Made by a program: the position numbers and the translations under genes. 64,000 nt of DNA from Adineta steineri. Its lineage: Eukaryota; Rotifera; Eurotatoria; Adinetida; Adinetidae. The notes beneath the pieces are model-generated. The model did no database searches and was not told where the DNA came from. It saw nothing but the letters and a program-made list of their open reading frames with translations. Each line of letters opens with the position of its first letter. Positions within the stretch are counted from its first letter, which is position 1. The DNA lies in assembly GCA_905250115.1 (NCBI GenBank), contig CAJNOI010000037.1, forward strand, positions 186,001 to 250,000, written 5' to 3'. Shown here in pieces: positions 1 through 12,017 of the stretch.

Positions 1-103
1 TATAGAAATCATCTTCTTCTTCATCTAGATTTACCTGTAAACTTTGACCATGAAAAATATAAATAAGCACCAATATGGATATAATAATAATGTTGTTTTG
101 CAT
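1..103 (-). CDS. Secreted or membrane protein, N-terminal fragment
   Basis: On the minus strand an ATG at 103 opens a frame that stays open to the window edge, about 34 codons. It begins with a strongly hydrophobic stretch rich in Ile and Leu (MQNNIIIISILVLIYIF), followed by a small polar region (HGQS), which reads as a signal peptide. A very acidic run (DEEEDD) follows. A splice donor (CAG then GTAAAT on the minus strand) lies at about codon 24, so the acidic part may be intron rather than protein. The family cannot be named from this fragment. The rest of the gene lies beyond the left edge. Confidence 0.5.
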   Translation of the reverse strand, partial: MQNNIIIISILVLIYIFHGQSLQVNLDEEEDDFY

Positions 104-3100
104 CGTCGAATTTTGTTTATTATTTCCGTTATATTTTACACATATTCAAGAAATATGAATAATATATCTGAAAAGCATTCAAGTGTATACTTGGAGTTGT
201 GTTTGTGATTATAATGATAGTAGTGGTAGATCGATCAACGAAAAAAAAAAGAAGAAGATAACAATAACATATTTGATAGATCTATACTAAGAACATCTCT
301 TTCTTCCTTCTTCTCTCTCTCTCTGTCTCTTATCTTAACTATATCTCTGTAATGGTTGTAGTTTGGAACCGACGAAAAGAGCTTCTCCCTCTTTTTATCT
401 CGAAGAAAAAAAACGAGAGATAGACAGAGAGAGAGCAAGTGAACCTTCTGAAAATTATTTTTTTCTTCTTTCTTCTATTCTTTCTAAAACAAGATACATA
501 TATATGTGTATATAATTGTTAACTACCGAAGAAAGAATAATGATAATAATAGGAACAATTAAATCGAATAAAGATGTACTTATGTTCTATAACAAAAAAA
601 AAGAAGAAGAAGAAGACTCGATCGATTAGCACAAGTTCATACAAATATGTGTTTAATCAAGAAAAGAAAAAAGACAGACAAAATCACCTCACATATATTA
701 CGCATGTATCTATCATTACTTTTCTCATCTCGCACTCTATCTTGACATATTGAATGTATATGTATGTAAAAAGAAAAATTGACAACGATGATGAAAAAAA
801 GGCTTAACATTGTCTTACACCTAGATCCAGATTAGATGATAAATGAAGTCTCTTTTTCTCTTTTTTATTCATATAGAAAAATAACAATAATAACATTGAT
901 ACAGGTTAAATCTATGACTGATCGGTTCATATCGATAATTCTATTTGATATGAATAAAATAGAGTTACTTTATCTTATTCACTAAATTTTGATTGTCTGA
1001 CTGATAGTTATAATGACTGATTATTGTTGTGTTTAAATTGAAAGGATTACAAAGAAATTAGATCGATTAAATGTTAGAAAACATAAACTTACACACATCT
1101 ATATATATATATATAGATATACGCACTTTCCTTTTCCTTTTATTGTCACGATGAACTTCCAAAACATTGAATCAGCCCTGCGGTATTACATCCTGTTTCG
1201 ACGCCAATTATCGATTGCGTGCTGCAAGGCGAATAGAAGAAGAGATCACGTGTGATTGACAATTCGATTAATGTGTCGATTTCTTTTACGTTTGTCACTT
1301 TCTTCTTCGAATAAATAAATACATCAAAAAAAAAAAAACTTTCTTTTACATATGTACTAATGATAATTTGAATAACTTCGATTCTCTCATATGACTAAAT
1401 CAGTGGGAGTTCATCAGCTGTTAAACATCTAATGAACTATGTCGATGTTTATGCAATAAAAGATCGGAAATGTAAAGAAAAAAAAAATTCTTAAGAGAAT
1501 TGATGACTGACCAACGCAGTTCCTTCTAGACATTCAAATTAAGGATCAGCTTACAATGAAAAAAAAAGAAAAGAAGGAGGAGAGAGAGAGAGACAGAATA
1601 AGATGATAAGAAACGTTTTGTTTGCTATGCATCAATGATGGTTACTTTCCTTCCGCGTAGATTACACTCAGTATTATATAATAAAAAAGAATCAAAGAAA
1701 ATTCTATCTATTTATAAAATTCATCCTATTAACTAACCAATTGAAATACTAAATGAATCCTTAGTGGTGATAACACGAAGTAAAAAAAAAAGTGTATACA
1801 TATATATCTACTTGTTCGCTCATACATTGATTAAAGTGATTGATAACACGATGTATAACGAGAAAAAGAAATTTTTTTTCTTCACTCACTCTTACATAAA
1901 CATATTGACAGGTTAATATTCTTCATTTTAATATATCATTAATACCATATGTCAATCGTTTTTCGTTATATAGACATATCCTCTTGATGTCGTTGTTTGC
2001 CTTAGTCAATTAATGCTCATTAGTTATGGTCACTGTGTCTACTCAGTAATAACTTACTCGACTTTTCATCGTTTGATGTATAGTGTTAGTATAATAGACT
2101 CGATCATATACCTTTATATACACATTGTTTAATGTTGATATGATTTTTACATTTTTTTTTCTTCTTTCTTTATTCTTGGTCATTATTATATTCAACAAAG
2201 ATGACATAGAGAATGAAGAAGTCATGGTCAAATAAAGAACAAAAGTAAACTATAAATGACGATTCAAATAACAAAGATTTGTATACATCGTGTATATTTA
2301 TAGATGATCAAAACGGATATTGAACACGATAAAGAGAAAAAGATTGAAAGTATAGGCAACTCATCGTTAAAAATAAAAGAAGAACGAGAGCGAAAAGGAA
2401 GAAATAAAGTGCCTGTGCGTGTGCAATCCACATTCATTACGCTTGTTTGTACATGATGATCGAATAAAGAAGTGATGCTCAGATAGCCTTCAGAGCAATT
2501 CATTCATTACTCGCTCTCTCTCTCACTCTCTCTACTCGACTTCTGTGTATTGTCACGAGAAGCGTAAAATGAAGATGAAGAAACTCCAACTAGTAGAATG
2601 CCTAGAACTATATAACAATAAAATCATCCTATTATTATTCAAAACTCAACCAACAATGTTATGTTGGTTACTTCATCTTGTTCTAACTGAATACTTGATG
2701 TATCCTTGAAAATTACGCATATACATACTAGGACAAATATATTCCCAATGTTAATTGTAATCAGAATATTAAACTAAGAACAAATTTATCTAGAGAAAGA
2801 AAAGAACATATTTCTGCATTTATATTATCTGACATCTTCTTGATCAATATTAATATAATATAGAAGAGAAAACAAATGGAATATTAAATAAATCACAATC
2901 TAGTAGTTTTTCTTTTTGCTTCTATTAGTTACATTCATAGTGATAATTCATTTCTTTATCCTATTAAAAGCAAAGTCAAACGATGTATGAAAAGAAAACA
3001 AATATCTTTTGATTACTAAGATTATTCTTACGACTATATTATAAGTTACCATTTTTAATCAATAGATCATACATCTGTAGAAGATAATGCATGTTTTTTC

Positions 3101-4145
3101 ATAATACTAATTGATCCATAAGACAGATTTAATTAATATTAATTGCATTGGATCAAATTAACTCTATTAAATAGAAAAATTAAACAGAATATTTTACTAT
3201 TCAAATATATTATATATGATATTAAAAAGATGCTAAATAAAGAATGGATGTTGTTATATATAGAACAAAGTCGAAGATACAATGACATTAATGTCTGATG
3301 TTTGTTGTTAATATAAATGATGAAATTTATAGAATTAAAGTAGCTAGTTATCTAAATGTGTTGAATGTGGATATACTCTTTAAGCTCACAGTATATCAAT
3401 AAAAACATCGAAAAGATCAAATCATCCAGAAGAAAAAAATGGAACAAAGTTGTTAATCATATTTTTTTCCTTAACACTGCCTCTTCCTTTTATCTGACTT
3501 TCTTTTTTTTTTGTTATTGTGAATTACTTGGTCTATTCTTTGCTTTTACTCTTCATAAGACATCTATGAATCAATTATATTCCTATTTTTTTCCTTTGGT
3601 GATTAGAAATATTCATAGCTATTTATTGAAATATTAATATGTAATTTCTAGTCACGTGATGTCAATACAATAACTAAATATTCATTATATTGTATTACAC
3701 ATTAATAGAAGTTACGTGTAATAAAATTGCTTTAAATCGTATTGAATACATTTAAAATGATGAAACATCATTGAAATCTATGAATTCTTCTCTAATATCA
3801 ATTTCTATTGATTTTGATAACCTGGTAAATATTTGTATCAATTTTCGAGATCTTTTGTTTTCATTATGTATGCTAATGTGTAAGAAAATATTGACTGGGA
3901 GTATGAATCATAGATAGTTAATCTTTCAAATTTTGTTACGACGCAATGCATAGGATTAGGAAAAGGAAATTGGAAGATTTCCTTTCATGCTCAAATCTTT
4001 CCTGTGTTCTCTCTTTCTTTATAAAATTGCTTTTTTCTTTTTTTATAAATACTTGATATTTTCCAAGCTTTTGAGAAGTCAAATGACCGGTGAATAGGCT
4101 AAAAAAAGATTATCTTCTCTCAATTTTGAATAGGTATATCATATA
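104..4145. other. Low-complexity AT-rich spacer, no gene seen
   Basis: About 4 kb of AT-rich DNA with homopurine/homopyrimidine runs, A/T homopolymers and a short TA repeat near 1100. Open frames here are short and made of low-complexity residues, without paired splice sites or recognisable domains. The missing 5' exons of the sphingosine-1-phosphate lyase could lie here but none was recognised; they are more likely in or beyond the adjacent gap. Confidence 0.6.
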
Positions 4146-4245
4146 NNNNNNNNNNNNNNNNNNNNNNNNNNNNNNNNNNNNNNNNNNNNNNNNNNNNNNN
4201 NNNNNNNNNNNNNNNNNNNNNNNNNNNNNNNNNNNNNNNNNNNNN
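4146..4245. other. Assembly gap (100 N)
   Basis: A run of exactly 100 N, the usual placeholder for a gap of unknown size. It lies 36 bases before the first visible exon of the sphingosine-1-phosphate lyase gene. About 110 residues of that protein, including its membrane anchor, are missing, so the gap or the sequence before it probably hides its first exons. Confidence 0.95.
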
Positions 4246-4281
4246 ATTAACTAATCGATATTTATAGATTTTCTTTTCTAG

Positions 4282-7200
4282 GATGAACTTATGCATAAAC
4301 TTGAAAGATATCATAGTTTTGAAAAAACTGATGTTAAATCAGGACAAGTATCTGGATGTGTTTATAAATTACCAAAATCAGATATGACTGCTGTCTATCA
4401 TCAAGTATTACGTCTAATTATAATATTATAATTCCTATAAACTAAATATTTATCTATAGATTTTTAATTTATTTGGGGATTCAAATCCTCTTCATGTCGA
4501 TGTTTTTCCTGATATTCGAACAATGGAAGCTGAAGTTGTTCGTTGTGTAGCAACAATGTTTCATGGTGATGAAAACGTTTGTGGAACGGTCTGCTATTTT
4601 AATTATTCTATAATCATAATCATATCTTCATTTTTTACGTTCTTTAGATGACATCCGGTGGTACAGAATCATTATTAATGGCATGTAAAACTTATCGTGA
4701 TTTCGCTCTTTCAAAGGGCATTACTAAACCTGAAATGTAAGTACATCTATATCAAAATTACGGTTAAATATTTTTATATTTCCTCCTAACCATTTCGAGT
4801 ATACCGACTATATGCATAGACATTTTGTCTTACTGATTAACATATATTATAGAATAGAAATATCCCTAATGACGATGATTAAGTTAATGTATACATCTGG
4901 TTTCATCCGTCAGATTCCCTATAATTGTAAACGTATTCATAATATTGAATGAAATCAACATTTTAGTATTTTCTTTTCAAAACATGCTCGTTGAATAATA
5001 AAAAATAATCACAAAAAGAAAAAACAAAAATGGAAATGATATTTGCCGATAGGATGAACTTCTACTTAAAATTAATTCATCTGGTTTTACATAAAAATCA
5101 TTATTACATTGTTCACTGTTACAACGTCTTATCAGTATAATATCAATAGATGACAATGAACTAATTTTTGATTTAAGTAATAAATTTCCTTCAATTGACA
5201 TATCATCATAAGGTGAACAATCACGTATTGCTCGTGTGATTTTATTTGATGGAAATTCGCGTTGATATATAGATGATGATAACGAACGATTATGTATAAT
5301 AGCAAAATAACAATATGTTTGACATGTTCGCACTGGTATTTGTCGTGTAAATTCACCACAACCAGGTCCATCAATGAAATTGTCACATGTTAAACATTGT
5401 ATATCAGACGCATTAATAAATAATGAATAATCAATGAATAGAAAAAAAAGAATAATAATAAACAGATTTATTGTAGAAAAATCCATTCCATGAATAATTC
5501 TAAAAATAAATAATTATTTAGATTTTTCAGCACAATTTATTCTCGCGTAGACATATATTGATTACTTACGCTAGTTTAATTTTTTTATATACACTTGTTA
5601 TTAATAGAAGATATTCGATAAATTCTTAGATTTCTTGATGTTATTCGTTTCATACTCGATTGATTTTTCTAAAAGAGATAGATACAAAAAATTTGTTTAT
5701 ATAGATAATTATAAAACAACAAAACTTTTCTCGCAAGCATATATATATATATATCGTAGAAAGAAAGAAAGACAAATGCTTCTGTGCTTTCTAGGCTTCT
5801 GGTAATGATCGATCTAATTCTCAACGTTTTGTCATCAATCAAAGTCGAGTTATCTTTACCTCTTAATATGACTGGGAGATTATGAATAAGAAAAACAAAA
5901 TAGAAGAAGAAGAAAAAAAAATAGTATTATGTCTAGAAGCGAATGGTTATATTGAAAAGAAAATATTTTATAACATTACACTATGTATAATCAATTAGGT
6001 TATATTTGATCTGAAGTGACGAATATATTATTAGTAAGAGTTGAATACACATATTGACCGTTTAACATAAATAAATAATAGAAAAAAAAGAGAGAGAGAT
6101 CAACTATAAGCTATGATCCAATTACAAAAGATATAATAAGTGTAAATGCAATTGAATATAATAATAATGAAAAGAAGAAAATGTATTAAAAGAGAAGAGT
6201 TATTTAGCCGTATTTATCAACAATAGAATTGTATTGTTATTATTACTCTTTCTTTCTCTCCTTCTTTCATCGTATGGACATCGAGATTGACCTCAATAAA
6301 AGAAGAAGAAGAAGAATAGTAAAGTTTTTTTCTTCTACCTTAAGGGGTTCAACTCAATACGGAAGTATATAATCTATGACATTTCCCTTTTACTTAACTT
6401 ATATTGTCTAGTCTGATTTAGTTTTTCGTTTATTTTATATTAGATGAACATTTATGCTAATCAAAATTGAAAGAAAAAAGTAACTGACAAGGAAATTGAG
6501 TTTCTACGACATATGTATATATCCTTAGGGAGAGAGAAAAAAAAGAAATGACCAGTAAATAGAGTTAATAGCTCAAATCAGCTGAAAAGAATGGCGATAT
6601 AATGATGAGAGTGATACCAAATGTTATATAGTTAAAATATGATAACGAAATCACGTAGATGTACTTGACTTTCAAATGATGTACATATTGATTCGATCAC
6701 TCGCATACATGCGCATAAAAAAAAGATACTAATGAATTCACTTTTTTTCCTTTGTTCTTTCATCATCGTAATAGTGTTATTTTAGCTCGACATTTTCTCT
6801 ATTTAAATAAATCTTTGACTCACGTTTTCTACTCATGATTGATGATGTTTAGTTGCTGTCAACAAAACTAAATATCAATTTATTGTGGCATTATCGTTAA
6901 CAGTTGTGGAATCATTCGAAATATAACCTTAAAACGAGGCCAATGATGTTGTGATTCTATTCTTTCTTTTTTTCAACTTCTAGAACAAAGTATGTCTAGC
7001 GTATGAAGAGTAAAACGGATGACATGACTAGCCGACGGAAAAAGGAATGGTCACTTCACTTTTTCTCGATGAAACAATACTATTGTTGTGTTGTTAAAAG
7101 ATATCAAACGATTAACCGATGATAATATATACGTACTAAGTAATTTTTGGCTTAGATCTTATATAGCTGTAATATTAAGAGCATTAGAGAAAAAGTGAAC

Positions 7201-10200
7201 GATTGCAGAAGAGAAGACCGGCATGTCGATTTTAACAGATGCATATTTATCTACGAGTGTTTCCGAGTACTTTTCTCGATTAGTACTTGAGAGTAAACGA
7301 AGAAATCTTGAATTATGTTCTATATAAAGAGTCTTCTTCATACTTGAAAGAAAAATAAATAAAAATTCTACCTCGAGACTATACCTGTCGAGACCATCAT
7401 CTAATGAAAAAAAAAAAAGAAAAAAAGAAATTTTTTTTCCTCATTTCTCGCGTGTTTCTCGATTCAATTACGGATAGTCATTGCTAGTGTTCTTTTGCTT
7501 GCACTCTCTATCTTTGTCGAAGAGAAATGTTTGTGTGACAAACACGCGCCAATATCTTGCTTACGCCTTTATAAGATCGATTAAATGCAACAGAACACGC
7601 ACTATAGGCATGAAATCTCTCCGGAACTTGCTCTATCTCGTTCATCGAACTAATGTAGTTGATTCAAGCCGAATTAAAAAAAAGCAAGAGAGAGAAGAAG
7701 AAGAAGAAGAAGAAGAAAAGAACGTTGTCTGTATCTTTCTATTTTTTTGTCATTAATCGCATTCGAACGACATTGTCTATATGTATGCGAGCAAGATTTC
7801 TTGCCTTGACAAGAAGCAGTCACGCGGTCCATGGTAACTAACGAGACTGCAATTAAATGTGCATGCTCTAATTTCCGTTGATAGAGCTCATGCATGTGCA
7901 CGTATCTGTTCTTCATATAGAATACACAAAAAAGAAATGACTTTGAATTAGATCGTGCATCCGCAAAACAGAACATATCATTTTTTTTATCCTGTATTAA
8001 AATGAAGAGAGAGAAAAAAAATGTCATAATCACTTTTCAATAGTGTCTACATGAATACAAAATAGAGAAAGAAATCAATATAATAAGCAGTAGACACTGA
8101 CACTTTCATTGTTTCTTTTATATATACGTATATTATTATTCTTGCACTAAACAATTTTATTCGTCACCTTCTCTATTGATGTGTATTACCTTGTTTTATA
8201 TATCAAGCTAATGCCATTGTATACTATAAATCCCTATTGTATCTCTATCTATTTTTATTAGTAACATGTGTTTGACGAGGTAGTCATTTTCTGTCATATT
8301 AGATTACGATCAACATTTGCTTCTTTTGCATTTTTTGTTGAAGAAGAAGAAAACACAGTATTCTTATACATCTGACTAACACCTGTGTAATGATACTGTT
8401 AGAGATAGATATCCATTACTAATATGATAGATCATACTTCTTATCTTATCTTTATCTCTACTATTTAAATATGCAAATAAACACATATATGTATATATAA
8501 TCTGCATGATTGCTTGCAGTAATTTACAAGTTATGTCGACTAGTATTTGCACTATTTGATGATATATAAAATAAGAAAAATTGTCTTTGTAATAACAAAT
8601 TAAGTTAATTTCTGATTATATATTCTTTTCTACTTACTTACTTTCTTTTTGTTAATGTAATCAATGAACTAGACCTTTTTACTGCGAACGGCTGAGTACT
8701 CAAGTGTACTATGTAGTAAGGCACCAATAAAGTAACTCTTTCTTTTCTCTCGTTCTTTAGAATGCATAGTCACTATTTTTTATTGAAACTCTTACTTTTG
8801 ATATATATATATTTTAGTGAAGAGGAGAGAGTGCATATAAGAATAAAGAATCACGCGTATGTCAATCAATCAGATTCATGCGTGTATTCGAACTATAAAC
8901 GTATGAAATATAAATGGCTATTGGGCTTTGTCAACATTAGATCTATATATGTATGTGTCATTTATTTGTGTCTGTCGGTCACTCTATGAACGATTGAAAA
9001 AAGCATGACGACTTAAATTCTTCTATGCGAGAAAAAGAATCCATAGAATGCTGAGTAAATAGTGAGTGTTATAAGTACGATGATGATGATGATCACAATG
9101 AATAACGACGAGCTACTGATTAACTTAATAAATATGGAACAAAAAGAAGACATTCCAAAGAGACCGAGCTCAATAAGAAACCATAATCAATGCAAATGGA
9201 TTCATCATCAATACAATAGGATTAAAAAAGAAGAAGAAGAAGAAGAAAAAGAAAAACGATAGAACGCAAGAGAGAATGTCTTTTATATTAGATAATTGAT
9301 CCATTGTAAGATTACTTTAGGCTTTTCGAATTGACACATCTTTTCTGAATGAATAAACTAATTTAGTATGAAAAGAAAAAATGTCTTCGTTAGTTTAAAA
9401 GGTTAATAACATGAATTTTCTATGCTCTAATGATAAATGTTCATTGTATCATAATAAAATATTATTTTAATTAGTTATATGATATCAATATTTTAGTATC
9501 ATGCCAACAACAGCACATCCAGCATTTAATAAAGTATATTAAATTCAATGGAAAATTTCTTGATAAAAAAAACTAATTATTCTAGGCTTGTTCTTATTTT
9601 AAAATAAAATTAAGACGTATTCCATTAAATCCTCAAACACGTGAAGTTAATCTAGATAAAATGCGTCAAGCCATAACTAAAAATACTTGTATGGTAAGTA
9701 ATTCAATTAATAGGATTAATTTTTCCAAAAAAAAAACAAAGTAAAATTGTTTTTAGATTGTCGCATCAGCACCGAATTTTCCACATGGTGTTATTGATCC
9801 TATTGGAGATATTTCTAAAGTACTTTTGTATATAGAATATTTTATTAAATAATTCATTTATCATATAGATTGCTGTGGAATATGACATTCCATTACATGT
9901 TGATGCTTGTTTAGGTGGTTTTCTTATTCCATTTATGGATCAAGCTGGTTTTCCATTAGAACCATTCGATTTTCGTCTACCAGGTGTAATGAGTATGAGT
10001 TGTGATACACATAAAGTATATTCTATTTGATTTAATAAGAAAAAACAAGAAAAGAAATTATTTTTTAGTATGGATTTGCACCTAAAGGTACATCGGTAAT
10101 TCTTTATCGAAATGAACAACTTCGTGAATATCAATTTTATGCATTGGCTGATTGGCCTGGTGGTCTTTATGGTTCGCCATCGATAGCTGGTAGTCGTTCT

Positions 10201-10813
10201 GGTTATTTAATTGCTTGTTGTTGGGCTACACTTATGTATTATGGTCGTGAAGGTTATATTGAAGCAACACGAAAAATTATTCAAACAGCACGAGATATTG
10301 CTAAAGGATGGAGTGAAATTAATGGTCTTTATCTTTTACATCAACCTGATGTAAGTGTAGTAGCAATAAGTTCGGATAAATTTAATATTTATTATTTATT
10401 CGATGGTTTACATGCAAAAGGATGGCATTTAATTGGTTTACAAAATCCATCAGGGTATTTCATACAAATAAAAAAGAAATTTATTGAATTTTTATTTTTC
10501 TCTTTAAATGTACAGTATGCATATTGCTGTTACTCAAATTCATACACAACCTGGTGTTGTTGATAAACTTCTTGAAGATACACGACAATGTGTAAGAGAA
10601 ATTGTTACAAGTGATGTTAAAAAAGATACAGCAACAGTAAGTAAATCCTAAATAAATTGATATTATTTAATGAGCTATTTCTAGGCTGTTCTATATGGTA
10701 CAAATCAAAAAGTACCAGATAAATCTCTCGTTTGTGATATAGTTAAATTATACATAAGTTCATGGTATAAAACAAATTTAGATGTACCAAAAGATGATGA
10801 AATAACAAATTGA
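4282..10813 (+). CDS. SGPL1: Sphingosine-1-phosphate lyase, 5' partial
   Basis: PLP-dependent ER enzyme that cleaves sphingosine-1-phosphate to an aldehyde and phosphoethanolamine, the exit step of sphingolipid breakdown. Exons in continuous frame: 4282-4404, 4460-4588, 4648-4736, 9497-9533, 9586-9693, 9757-9819, 9869-10015, 10069-10454, 10516-10636, 10685-10813 (443 residues). Family landmarks, in order: [13 protein letters not shown], the TSGGTES phosphate-binding stretch, [27 protein letters not shown], then CDTHK, whose Lys (visible residue 232) closes the seventh exon and is the PLP lysine, followed by YGFAPKGTS and [17 protein letters not shown]. The roughly 110-residue N-terminus with the membrane helix is missing next to the N gap. 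The third intron is 4.76 kb, unlike its 50-65-bp neighbours, and holds an antisense Ly6-like gene. Confidence 0.93.
4977..5486 (-). CDS. Ly6/uPAR (three-finger) GPI-anchored protein
   Basis: Single-exon, 169-residue frame. It starts with a hydrophobic signal peptide (residues 3-25). The mature part begins with the QCLTC pattern typical of Ly6/uPAR domains and has eight cysteines in all, ending in the family signature [10 protein letters not shown] polar stretch then leads to a hydrophobic C-terminal tail ([14 protein letters not shown]), which looks like a GPI-attachment signal. Family members are extracellular membrane-tethered proteins; the specific role is unknown. The gene lies wholly inside the 4.76-kb intron of the sphingosine-1-phosphate lyase gene, on the opposite strand. 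A TTTTTAG acceptor lies 13 nt before the chosen ATG. Confidence 0.75.
   Translation of the reverse strand: MDFSTINLFIIILFFLFIDYSLFINASDIQCLTCDNFIDGPGCGEFTRQIPVRTCQTYCYFAIIHNRSLSSSIYQREFPSNKITRAIRDCSPYDDMSIEGNLLLKSKISSLSSIDIILIRRCNSEQCNNDFYVKPDELILSRSSSYRQISFPFLFFLFVIIFYYSTSMF
5487..9496. other. Rest of the large lyase intron, no further gene seen
   Basis: About 4 kb of AT-rich, low-complexity sequence with (GAA)n, (AG)n and TA runs, the same texture as 104-4145. Short frames such as 7481-7756 and 9062-9262 are dominated by Lys/Glu or Phe runs from simple repeats and have no convincing splice signals. Confidence 0.6.
7687..7718. repeat. (GAA)n microsatellite
   Basis: Purine-only run of AG and GAA units inside the large lyase intron. 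It explains the Lys/Glu-rich frames predicted here. Confidence 0.85.
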
Positions 10814-11033
10814 AGAACAAATATTTTTTATATATGTCCGTACTACGCTCATCGATAAATATTGATTTGTACGTTTTTATCTTTTATCATTTTTATTGTT
10901 TTACTAATATCATATTTTTTTACATAGTTCTCTGGATGAAAATCTTGAGAATAAAGTGCTTGTTTCATTTTTCTATTATTTAAGCAAACAGTGTCGAAAG
11001 TTTTATTTGCATGATTTACAGTGATTTATCTAC

Positions 11034-11052
11034 CAGATGAGTCACTCATCTG
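11034..11052. promoter_or_regulatory. Perfect 19-nt palindrome centred on TGAGTCA
   Basis: CAGATGAGTCACTCATCTG reads identically on both strands apart from the central base. The core matches the AP-1 (bZIP) consensus TGAGTCA. It lies 220 bp downstream of the lyase stop. It could be a bZIP site, a transcript hairpin or chance; only the palindrome itself is certain. Confidence 0.35.
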
Positions 11053-11423
11053 AAAAAATATACCATTGATTTCAAGGAAATATACTTTCTAACTTGTCCT
11101 TCTCTTGAATTGTTGTTATTGTATGTAGTCGAAAGTAATTATATTGATCATTGTCTTCTTCATGATACTTTTGTCTATACTTTTTCAGTGGAAACCAACG
11201 GAACTGACTAAATAGACAATTGTTCTATAATGAAATGTAATAATATATTGAATAGAACAAAAATGATTTATTTGATAGATTAAAGAAAAAAGACAATGAG
11301 TGAGAATCGAATAATACAGCTGATATACAAGTACTAAACTATCATGTTGCATTCAGTTGAATATAATAATAATAACATGTACAGATTAAAAATTGTATTT
11401 AAAGACCAGTGATATAGAAGATT

Positions 11424-11526
11424 TAATCATTAATTATTAGAAAAGTAAAATATCTCAGTTTAGTTTTCGATTTATTGTTAATAGAAGAAATATAATTATG
11501 TTATGAAAAAGAAATCAATAAAAGTT
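11424..11526 (+). repeat. ~100-bp direct repeat, copy A
   Basis: About 87% identical by eye to 13620-13722 in the same orientation. Similarity starts at ATTTAATC and ends at AATAAAA. The two copies bracket the RING-finger gene. Each copy ends with AATAAAA and could be a duplicated 3' UTR or a transposon remnant. Confidence 0.75.
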
Positions 11527-12017
11527 ATGGCGGCGCGCCAGCAATTGCGGCCCCTAAAAAACTGAAACTGCGTCACCTTTGCTCGTCATTTCATATGAAA
11601 GTTGATAAATACATATGTTTAATAATTTCTTTTCGAAAAGAGAATTATGAAACAAATAGTTTACGTAGGATTATCTTTTACCAATATAAACAAATTCAAC
11701 GGAAACTTATCGACAACACATCATTCATCAACATCTACAACAACAATACGTTCCCATTTTTATGATTATGATTCTAGAAAAGTTTTACCAAAAACTATCA
11801 TCTCATAACAGTTGACGATGATGAATGACAGTTTTAATAGATCAAACAATACAGAGAATGATTTTCTACGTTCAATTGTGACAGATGATCTAATATGTGA
11901 TAGTATTTATGATAGACTCTCATTCAATATACAGAACTATTTGAAGATGTAAACATAAAAGAATTTTCGACTACAACTGTAAGTTAAATATATTTATTAA
12001 AGAACGATACAAATAAA

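Larger units (their letters stand above)
10814..12017. other. Spacer between convergent lyase and RING genes
   Basis: 3'-flanking DNA of two convergent genes. It contains a perfect 19-nt palindrome at 11034-11052, the first copy of a ~100-bp direct repeat (11424-11526) and a short GC-rich island at 11529-11560. No coding exon was recognised. Confidence 0.6.

Noticed and set aside
235-438. Minus-strand frame of 67 codons
   Set aside because: Low-complexity Lys/Arg/Glu and Leu/Phe runs from AG/CT repeats; no splice partners.
7481-8033. Overlapping frames on both strands (90-120 codons)
   Set aside because: Created by (GAA)n and T-runs; poly-Glu/poly-Leu content and no domain.
11034-11060. Possible hammerhead-ribozyme core (ATGAGTC followed by GAAA)
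   Set aside because: The invariant CUGAUGA box and the three stems are not present; it is only a palindrome.
11529-11560. GC-rich patch with GGCGCGCC, suggesting cloning-vector contamination
   Set aside because: Only about 30 bp, with no adjoining vector sequence and genomic repeat on the left; not enough to call.
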